Source: Planctomycetaceae bacterium
GTDB taxonomy: Bacteria; Planctomycetota; Phycisphaerae; Phycisphaerales; SM1A02
NCBI GenBank assembly: GCA_947474205.1
Contig: CANJIC010000060.1
Coordinates: 1-9,748 of the forward strand
Length of the DNA stretch: 9,748 nucleotides
Direction: 5' to 3'
Made by a program: the position numbers and the translations under genes. A model generated the notes under the pieces. The model worked only from the letters and a program-made list of their open reading frames with translations. It searched no databases and had not been told where the DNA came from. Shown here one piece after another: positions 1-5,122 of this stretch. Numbering within the stretch: the first letter of the stretch is position 1; every line of letters begins with the position of its first letter.

Positions 1-267
1 AATGTTGAGCGCTTCACAAAAGCATTGCCACCCTTCCTTGATCGCAGCCACTTCATCATCATCACGCATCACAAGCGCACCATGCAGGCGTGCCATGAAC
101 TTCACGGCGTCACCATGGCGGAACGCGGCGTGAGCAGGCGCGTGACCGTGAAGGTTGACCAAGTGGGCGATGATGGGCGGATTGCCGCTTCGGCGATTGA
201 AACGCCAGCCACATAAGTTTGCGATGGTCTTGTAAGCCTTCCCCAGCACCGAAGCCGCAACGTGCAA
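1..267 (-). CDS. Possible partial gene of unknown function, running off the left edge
   Basis: A minus-strand frame is free of stops from a TAA at 361-363 down to base 1 (120 codons). It has no ATG in its first part. I took the TTG at 265-267 as a tentative start; a GTG at 247-249 is the alternative, and neither has a convincing Shine-Dalgarno sequence. The translation reads like a soluble protein: Lys/Ala-rich near the start ([17 protein letters not shown]), then a His/Ala-rich stretch ([20 protein letters not shown]) and an acidic helix-like end ([14 protein letters not shown]). I recognise no family. It could be the 5' part of a real gene that continues to the left, a decayed gene, or a chance open frame. 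The plus-strand frame at 25-216 lies exactly antisense to it and looks less protein-like. Confidence 0.3.
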
Positions 268-360
268 ACGAGTGCAGCCTGTGTAGCAACGGCTTTTTAA
301 GGCTGAAACCCTTGCATTCGAGACGCTCCCTTGACGCTTCGGAATAAAACTGAATGCCCG

Positions 361-403
361 TTATTTATTTATGGAACTTATACAAATATTGCATATTCCA
401 TTT
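361..403. promoter_or_regulatory. AT-rich patch, possible promoter region
   Basis: This stretch is clearly richer in A and T than its surroundings (TTATTTATTTATGG, then TATACAAATATTGCATATTC). It separates the leftward open frame from the rightward structured segment, which is where promoters for either would be expected. CATATT at 392-397 could be a -10 element and would put a start near 404, just before the structured segment. No good -35 partner is visible, so this rests on composition and position only. Confidence 0.25.
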
Positions 404-537
404 GGAGATGCGCAACTAGGAAGTATGTTGACAGTGCCGCCTGATTGGCGGGGCACTCGGCGGGTCTCCGAGTTGCGCACTGAGCCCTTGTGGGGGTTGC
501 AGTGTGATCGCTCCGAAAGTCAGGCGGCGTTGTTTTT
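404..537 (+). ncRNA. Candidate structured RNA of unknown family ending in a T-run
   Basis: The plus strand can form a closing stem of about 15 pairs between 432-446 and 518-532 (core GCCGCCTGA with TCAGGCGGC, plus three G-U pairs). It encloses two hairpins. The first is ACTCGG at 455-460 with CCGAGT at 468-473 (7-nt loop). The second is 476-487 with 494-506, of about 12 pairs including two G-U pairs and one bulge, with loop TTGTGG. TTTTT follows immediately at 533-537, as at the end of an intrinsically terminated RNA; the opposite strand has no such T-run. The 5' end near 404 is a guess from the AT-rich patch. The next gene rightward (629-1654) is on the other strand, so this would be a free-standing RNA rather than a leader. 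It does not match my memory of SRP RNA, tmRNA, 6S RNA or common riboswitches. A 41-codon ORF overlaps it. Confidence 0.4.
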
Positions 538-550
538 AAAATTGCAATAG
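425..550 (+). CDS. Possible 41-aa small ORF overlapping the structured RNA segment
   Basis: ATG at 425-427 is preceded by AGGA at 418-421, a usable but closely spaced Shine-Dalgarno. The frame stays open to TAG at 548-550. The peptide begins MLTVPPDWRGTRRVSELRTE and ends near SQAALFLKLQ; it is Arg- and Trp-containing, with no signal peptide or membrane segment. It occupies almost the same bases as the candidate RNA fold, so its openness may be coincidental or the RNA may be dual-function. I do not recognise the peptide. It is kept as an alternative reading, not a preferred one. Confidence 0.2.
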   Translation: MLTVPPDWRGTRRVSELRTEPLWGLQCDRSESQAALFLKLQ

Positions 551-628
551 ATCATGCGCTCCGTGAATGCGCATTGCATTGCGTTGCACATCTCGCACGT
601 CAATTCATTGTCTCGCGTCACGCGTGAA
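551..628. other. Intergenic stretch downstream of the isocitrate dehydrogenase stop
   Basis: No gene is seen here. It contains a weak hairpin (TGCGC at 555-559 with GCGCA at 569-573) and a perfect 10-bp palindrome TCACGCGTGA at 618-627, just past the dehydrogenase stop codon. Neither is followed by a T-run on the minus strand, so no intrinsic terminator can be called for the dehydrogenase gene. Confidence 0.4.
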
Positions 629-1654
629 TTATAAAAGTCGCTTGATCACCGCGTCGGCGAATTGTTCCGTGGAAAGTGTTCCGCCAATGTCGCCGGTCTT
701 TTCGCCATCTTGCAGCGCGCGGTCATAGGCGGCGCGAATATGATCGCCAATTTTTTTCAACTGCGGCATAGAGCGCGTCACGGCCAAATGATTCAGCATC
801 ATCACCGCGCTCATTAAAAGACTCAGCGGATTGGCGATGCCTTTGCCCGCGATGTCCGGCGCCGATCCGTGCACCGCTTCAAACACCGCGTATTCATTGC
901 CAAAGTTGGCGCCTGGGGCCACGCCCAAACCGCCGATCAATCCCGCCGCCAAATCGCTGACAATGTCGCCGTACAAATTCTCCATCAAGATCACGTCAAA
1001 GCGCGTCGGGTCTTGCACCAAACGCATGCACGCGGCGTCAATAATCATCTCCTCGTAGTGAACTTTGCCGATCCATTTTTGCGAAACTTCCTTGGCGCAT
1101 CGAATGAACAAGCCGTCGCTCATCTTCATGATGTTGGCCTTGTGGAACACGGAAATTTTCTTGCGCCCGCGGTCACTGGCGTATTTGAAAGCAAACTCCG
1201 CGATGCGCATGCTTGCCAATTCCGTGGCCACCTTCAAACTGGTGACCACGCCCGGCGTGATTTCATTTTCAATACCCGCGTACAAGCCCTCTGTATTTTC
1301 GCGGACCACAACCAAGTCCACATTTTCAAATCGCGTGGGCACGCCGGCCAAACTGCGAATGGGCCTGACCGCTCCGTACAAACCCAGCGTCTTTCGCAGC
1401 GCCACATTGACGCTGGAAAAACCCGTTCCAACCGGAGTTGTGCATGGACCCTTCAGCGCCACGCGGTGCTCACGAATGGCCGCCAGCGTGGACTCGGGCA
1501 ATGTGCTTTTGGAACCGCCCTCCACTGCGGCAAGTCCCGCGTCATGGCGCAGCCACTGAATGTCCGCTTTGGCCGCGGCAAGAATGCGGCACACCGCCGC
1601 GGAAACTTCCGGACCAATACCATCACCAGGAATAAGGACTGCTTGAATTGTCAT
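629..1654 (-). CDS. Isocitrate dehydrogenase, NAD-dependent type (isocitrate/isopropylmalate dehydrogenase family)
   Basis: This 341-aa cytoplasmic enzyme should oxidatively decarboxylate isocitrate to 2-oxoglutarate in the citric acid cycle. Visible motifs, in order: LIPGDGIGPEV (7-17); the substrate loop TPVGTGFSSVNVALRK (73-88) with Arg87; Arg97 and Arg118 (VREN); NTEGLYAGIE with the catalytic Tyr125; VFHKANIMK with catalytic Lys172; IDAACM with Asp206; ENLYGDIVSD with Asp230 and Asp234, which bind the metal; and VHGSAPDIAGKGIANP (261-276). At the cofactor position Asp267-Ile268 replace the Lys-Tyr that contacts the NADP phosphate in the E. coli enzyme, so NAD is the expected cofactor. The ENTEGLYAG segment fits isocitrate better than isopropylmalate; homoisocitrate is a remote alternative. 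The frame is open to 1855, but the family N-terminus (MTIQAVLIPGDG) starts at 1652-1654, and the extra 67 codons would overlap the divergent gene. The ribosome site is weak. Confidence 0.92.
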   Translation of the reverse strand: MTIQAVLIPGDGIGPEVSAAVCRILAAAKADIQWLRHDAGLAAVEGGSKSTLPESTLAAIREHRVALKGPCTTPVGTGFSSVNVALRKTLGLYGAVRPIRSLAGVPTRFENVDLVVVRENTEGLYAGIENEITPGVVTSLKVATELASMRIAEFAFKYASDRGRKKISVFHKANIMKMSDGLFIRCAKEVSQKWIGKVHYEEMIIDAACMRLVQDPTRFDVILMENLYGDIVSDLAAGLIGGLGVAPGANFGNEYAVFEAVHGSAPDIAGKGIANPLSLLMSAVMMLNHLAVTRSMPQLKKIGDHIRAAYDRALQDGEKTGDIGGTLSTEQFADAVIKRLL

Positions 1655-1723
1655 ATTTTTCTTTGCGGTTAATTTCGTGAGTGAGCGCGGGAAGCAGGAT
1701 AGCATCCGTGAGCGAATTGCCCA
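1655..1723. promoter_or_regulatory. Short divergent intergenic region between the isocitrate dehydrogenase and the FAD oxidoreductase
   Basis: Only 69 bases separate the two start codons, so promoters and ribosome sites for both directions should lie here or inside the opposite gene. I find no convincing -35/-10 pair on either strand and only weak Shine-Dalgarno matches. The regulatory role is inferred from the gene arrangement alone. Confidence 0.4.
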
Positions 1724-2908
1724 ATGAGTGAGCCAATCATTATTGATGCGTTGATTGTTGGAGGCGGATGCGCCGGACTTTTTGCGTTGGCCGCGGCGCA
1801 ATGCGCGGGCATGAGCGCTTTGCTTGTGGAAAATAATTCGCTGGGCTTTGGACAAACAACTTCAAGTCAAGGCATTCTGCATGCGGGCGTGAAATATTCG
1901 CTGGGCGGTCTTGCCGGCGACGACGCCAAGGAAGCCAGCGAAGCCGCGCATGAATGGATTGCCATGCTTGATGGCGGCTTGATGAATTTAAGCAATGTGC
2001 GAGTGCTGACGCGTCAATGTTATTTATGGCGAACCTCTGGTTTGCGCGGCGCGGCTGGCATGCTTGGCGCCAAATTGGCGCTGCGGACGCGTCCAGAATC
2101 AATCGATGAAAGCGCGCGCCCCGCGTGGCTTGCGGGCGTGAGCGGCGAGGTGTTGACGCTGGCCGAAACCGTGATCGATCCGCGTTCACTGCTTGAAGAA
2201 CTTGCAACTCCACACGCCAATTCCCTGCTCAAGGGCCGCGTGATCAGCGTCACCCAAAGCGCCAACCATGTGGATATTGAAATTGAAAGTTCACGCCGCG
2301 TCATGGTGCGCGCGCGCCACTTGATTGCATGCGCAGGTCTTGGCAACCAAGACATCCTTGGGTTGGCCCATGTTGCTGACACGCCCATGCAGCAGCGGCC
2401 GCTGCGCCAAGCCATGGTTCGCGGCGCGCTTCCAATGGTGTTTGGTCATTGCATTGATGGCGCCAAGACCAGAATTACCGTGACCAGCGATGTTTCAACG
2501 CACGATGCGCGCGATGTGGTGTGGCATGTGGGCGGTCAAATTGCCGAGGATGGTCCCGTGATGCACGAGAACGAGTTCGCCCAGTACGCCATGGACGAAA
2601 TAAAGAAATGCATTCCCGCGCTGTCATTCACAGGTTGTCAATTTGCAAGTTACCCAGTGATGCGCGCCGAGCCACGCACGGGTGATGGTCGACGCCCATC
2701 TAAAACATTCACGCACACTTCAGGTCGAGTCACAACCATATGGCCCGTGAAACTGGTGATGGCGCCCATGGCCGCCGCGGCCATGATGAAGCAACTTGAA
2801 CATTCGCCACGGACCACGGGCGCGCACATGCAATGGCCGGCGGATTTGCCGCGACCAGAATTGGCGGCGCGCCCTTGGGAAAGCGCGCAGTGGAGCGCCA
2901 TTTCATGA
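1724..2908 (+). CDS. FAD-dependent oxidoreductase, DAO family
   Basis: This 394-aa protein starts with a strand and the dinucleotide-binding loop VGGGCAG (12-18), followed by an acidic strand end LLVEN (33-37), the ADP-binding fold of FAD enzymes. QTTSSQGILHAGVKYSLGG (44-62) resembles the flavin-contact segment of glycerol-3-phosphate dehydrogenase and L-2-hydroxyglutarate oxidase relatives. LIACAGLGNQ (200-209) is the second FAD strand. The C-terminal TTIWPVKLVMAPMAAAAMM (337-355) matches the closing FAD-contact region of the DAO fold. There is no signal peptide, so it is probably cytoplasmic. The oxidised substrate, likely a hydroxy acid or an amine, cannot be named from sequence. It shares an ATGA overlap with the next gene, so the two are probably translated together. 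The ATG at 1724 gives the proper N-terminus. Confidence 0.85.
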   Translation: MSEPIIIDALIVGGGCAGLFALAAAQCAGMSALLVENNSLGFGQTTSSQGILHAGVKYSLGGLAGDDAKEASEAAHEWIAMLDGGLMNLSNVRVLTRQCYLWRTSGLRGAAGMLGAKLALRTRPESIDESARPAWLAGVSGEVLTLAETVIDPRSLLEELATPHANSLLKGRVISVTQSANHVDIEIESSRRVMVRARHLIACAGLGNQDILGLAHVADTPMQQRPLRQAMVRGALPMVFGHCIDGAKTRITVTSDVSTHDARDVVWHVGGQIAEDGPVMHENEFAQYAMDEIKKCIPALSFTGCQFASYPVMRAEPRTGDGRRPSKTFTHTSGRVTTIWPVKLVMAPMAAAAMMKQLEHSPRTTGAHMQWPADLPRPELAARPWESAQWSAIS

Positions 2909-3819
2909 GCGCTTCACATTCTTCCATGGACAATTCGCCGGACCATGAATCGGGCGACACGCACGTTGATTTTCAAGGCAAATTGGCTGGAAATTACAAT
3001 TCCAACGCTCCAACCCATAGACCACACGCGCTGAACATTCCCACGCGCTCTGCGCCGCGACTTCACAAACCGGTGCCCGTGATTGGCTGGGGCGCGTTTA
3101 AAATTGGCCGCAATCAAGGCGCCAAATATCCAAGCGCGTTTGAAATTCCAAGCGAGCACGACGCCTTGGCATTGGTGCGCCAACTCATCAGCGATGGCGT
3201 GCGCTTGTTCGACACCGCGCCCGCCTACGGCGTGAGCGAGGAGCGACTTGGAAAAGTGTTGGCCAACATGACGCCTGATCAACGCGCGGAATTGTTCATC
3301 AGCACCAAAGTTGGCGAGACCTTTGTGGACGGTGTCTCGAGCCATGATTTCTCCCCCGCCGCCGTCACGCACAGCGTGCGACAGAGTTTGCGCGCGCTGC
3401 ATTGCGACATGCTTGACGCCGTGTTTGTGCACTCAAGCGGAAACGACCTGGACATTCTCAATGACAGCGGTTGCGTTGAGGCGCTTGAGGAATTAAAAAA
3501 CAAATCACTCATTGGCAGCATTGGCTTCTCTTCAAAAACAATTGTTGGTGGCGAGATGGCGCTGAAGCATGAACTGATTGACGCGGTCATGCTTGAAATA
3601 CATCCCGACGCCACCGACATGTTGTGCCTGCTGCCGCTGGCGCATTCACTGGGCAAAGCCGTCTTTGTAAAAAAGCCGCTGGCCAGTGGAACACTTCAAC
3701 CCACGATTGTGTTGCCATGGATATTGGCGCACAAACACATCACCAGTATTGTGATTGGTGGGCTGAATCTGGCGCGACTACGCGATAATTTTATAACGGC
3801 TTCGTTGGCGAACCAATAG
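2905..3819 (+). CDS. Aldo/keto reductase family oxidoreductase
   Basis: This 304-aa cytoplasmic NAD(P)H-dependent oxidoreductase should reduce an aldehyde or ketone, possibly of a sugar. It shows the barrel family's catalytic tetrad: Asp103 and Tyr108 in FDTAPAYGVSEERLG (102-116), Lys135 in FISTKVG, and His176 in VFVHSSG. SIVIGGLNLARLRDN (281-295) matches the cofactor-binding end of the family. The first ~48 residues are an unusual polar extension before the barrel; a start at Met8 (ATG 2926) is possible. I chose ATG 2905 because it overlaps the upstream TGA as ATGA, while the in-frame ATG at 2833 would lie 24 codons inside the FAD gene. The gene's last 29 bases overlap the convergent LysM gene, and its stop lies in the first unit of that gene's tandem repeat. 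Confidence 0.88.
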   Translation: MSASHSSMDNSPDHESGDTHVDFQGKLAGNYNSNAPTHRPHALNIPTRSAPRLHKPVPVIGWGAFKIGRNQGAKYPSAFEIPSEHDALALVRQLISDGVRLFDTAPAYGVSEERLGKVLANMTPDQRAELFISTKVGETFVDGVSSHDFSPAAVTHSVRQSLRALHCDMLDAVFVHSSGNDLDILNDSGCVEALEELKNKSLIGSIGFSSKTIVGGEMALKHELIDAVMLEIHPDATDMLCLLPLAHSLGKAVFVKKPLASGTLQPTIVLPWILAHKHITSIVIGGLNLARLRDNFITASLANQ

Positions 3820-5095
3820 GCGGCGTCGGTGTTGGCGCGCTTGTTGGAGTTGTTGACGGCTTCGTGGTTGGCGAACCAATAGGCGGCGTTGGTGTTGGCG
3901 CGCTTGTTGAAGTTGCTGACGGCTTCGTAGTTGGCGAACCAATAGGCGGCGTCGGTGTTGGCGCGCTTGTTGAAGTTGCTGACGACTTTGTGGTTGGCGA
4001 GTTCGATGGCGTAGGTGTAACCGTGGATTTGGTGGCCGAAGTTGTTGTCGCGTTGCTGGTTGGCTTGGCGGAACTTCCTGGCTTGGCCGGAATTGTCAAT
4101 TTGGTTCCAACCACAAGCGCGGCTGGATCTTCGCCAATGGATTTCTTGTTGGCCTCGTAAATTAAATTCCAGTGCTTGGAATCGCCGTAGACCTTGTTGG
4201 AAATTTGCGACAGCGTGTCGCCAGAAACAACTTCATACTCTTGGCCGCCTCCCGCCACCGTGGTGCCGCTTGCGGTTGATGTGGCAACGGTCTTCACAAT
4301 CGGCGAATCCTTGGCGGGAATATTCAACTTGGCGCCAATCTTTAAATTGGTTGGAGTCAATCCAGGATTGGCTTTGACGATATTTTCCCAGCCTTGTGAA
4401 GTGCCCCAATATTGCTTGGCGATTGATGTCAATGTGTCGCCCTCCACAACCACATGAACAGTGGCTGCGCTTGTCGATGCGACACTAGTCTTTGTTGCGG
4501 TTGTTGTTGGAGTTGCTGGAGTTGCTGGAGTAGATGAAGTTGATGGAACGAATTTTACAATTGGAACAACCCCGCCAGTTGGCGCACTGGATGGACTTGT
4601 CGCGCTTGGTGATTGCGAGCGGGAAGTTGGAGCAGATGAAACTGTGCCAGGCTGGCCAACTGTTGGGGCCGCGCCCATTGAACTTGGAGATTGCGCCGCG
4701 CGCGCGCCAACAACGGCGCCAGTGGCCGTGGCTGGAGTGAAACCAGGCAAGTTGGCGGGCAAAGGTTGCATTGGAGAAGTGTCCACGGTGAACCCAGGCG
4801 GAATAGTCGAAGCCGTTGTTGTTGCTTGAGCCGCAGTTGGAACATTGGCCACCTCTGGTTGCGAAGTGGTGGCAGGAATTGGTGCGGGCGGGAACGATTG
4901 TTCAGAACCCGATGAATTCACCGTTACTTTCGCAAGTGGAAATGTTGGATCTTCTTCTACCTTAGATCCAGTTCGCTTGCGAACGTCAAGTTTTTCAAGA
5001 CTGGGATTGGCTGGCTTGAACCATGCGTAATACATACCAGCGGCCGCGAAAGCAAGAACGATGACTGCGATCAATGCGCGAAGAGATTTATTCAT
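3791..5095 (-). CDS. Membrane-anchored LysM-domain protein with Pro/Thr/Ser-rich linkers
   Basis: This 434-aa protein has a short basic N-terminus and one hydrophobic segment (about residues 6-26), read as a signal anchor or uncleaved signal. A Pro/Thr/Ser/Ala-rich linker spans about 48-210. Two LysM domains follow: VHVVVEGDTLTSIAKQYWGT to LKIGAKLNIPAK (213-262) and YEVVSGDTLSQISNKVYGD to VVGTKLTIPAK (287-338). LysM domains bind N-acetylglucosamine-containing glycans such as peptidoglycan, so it probably acts at the cell wall. No catalytic domain is visible. The C-terminal third is low complexity and ends in three 20-21-residue repeats built on APTPTPPIGSPTTKPS. It starts 27 bases after the secDF stop, with only a weak GAGAAA ribosome site, and is probably the last gene of the tgt-yajC-secDF operon. 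Its 3' end overlaps the convergent aldo/keto reductase gene. Confidence 0.85.
   Translation of the reverse strand: MNKSLRALIAVIVLAFAAAGMYYAWFKPANPSLEKLDVRKRTGSKVEEDPTFPLAKVTVNSSGSEQSFPPAPIPATTSQPEVANVPTAAQATTTASTIPPGFTVDTSPMQPLPANLPGFTPATATGAVVGARAAQSPSSMGAAPTVGQPGTVSSAPTSRSQSPSATSPSSAPTGGVVPIVKFVPSTSSTPATPATPTTTATKTSVASTSAATVHVVVEGDTLTSIAKQYWGTSQGWENIVKANPGLTPTNLKIGAKLNIPAKDSPIVKTVATSTASGTTVAGGGQEYEVVSGDTLSQISNKVYGDSKHWNLIYEANKKSIGEDPAALVVGTKLTIPAKPGSSAKPTSNATTTSATKSTVTPTPSNSPTTKSSATSTSAPTPTPPIGSPTTKPSATSTSAPTPTPPIGSPTTKPSTTPTSAPTPTPPIGSPTKPL
3798..4022. repeat. Tandem repeat of ~63-bp units at the 3' end of the LysM gene
   Basis: Three near-identical units lie at 3798-3857 (60 bp), 3858-3920 (63 bp) and 3921-3983 (63 bp), followed by a diverged partial unit to about 4022. 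Each begins GGCTTCGT or close to it and contains GGCGAACCAATAGGCGGCG. The first unit lacks 3 bp, so the LysM frame is kept, giving 20- and 21-residue protein repeats. Units differ by only a few substitutions, which points to recent duplication or ongoing homogenisation. The first unit also supplies the last codons and stop of the convergent aldo/keto reductase gene. Confidence 0.95.
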
Positions 5096-5122
5096 GGTGT
5101 TTCTCGTGTGTGGAATTTGAAG

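Noticed and set aside
25..216. 63-codon plus-strand frame starting with ATG
   Set aside because: It lies antisense to a longer stop-free minus-strand frame, has no ribosome site, and its product looks like an out-of-frame translation. It is not excluded outright, only weaker.
428..433. Exact TTGACA, as in a -35 promoter element
   Set aside because: No plausible -10 element lies at the right distance downstream (the region is GC-rich), and it is part of the closing stem region of the candidate RNA.
404..550. Integron attC site or transposon end as an explanation for the inverted repeats
   Set aside because: No attC core motifs (GTTRRRY / RYYYAAC pair in the right layout), no integrase or transposase gene, and no flanking target duplication are visible.
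869..1672. 267-codon plus-strand frame opposite the isocitrate dehydrogenase
   Set aside because: The minus strand has every catalytic motif of the dehydrogenase family; the opposite frame shows no recognisable domain and is a coding shadow.
1655..1855. N-terminal extension of the isocitrate dehydrogenase frame by 67 codons
   Set aside because: The family N-terminus begins at the ATG at 1652-1654; the extension is basic, unlike the family, and would overlap the start of the divergent FAD gene.
2833..2904. Earlier in-frame ATG for the aldo/keto reductase
   Set aside because: It lies well inside the FAD gene. The ATG at 2905 overlaps the upstream stop as ATGA, the same arrangement as tgt-yajC.
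3864..4829. Long Val/Gly-rich plus-strand frames opposite the LysM gene
   Set aside because: They are mirror images of the Pro/Thr/Ser-rich low-complexity codons of the LysM protein; they have no ribosome sites or domains.
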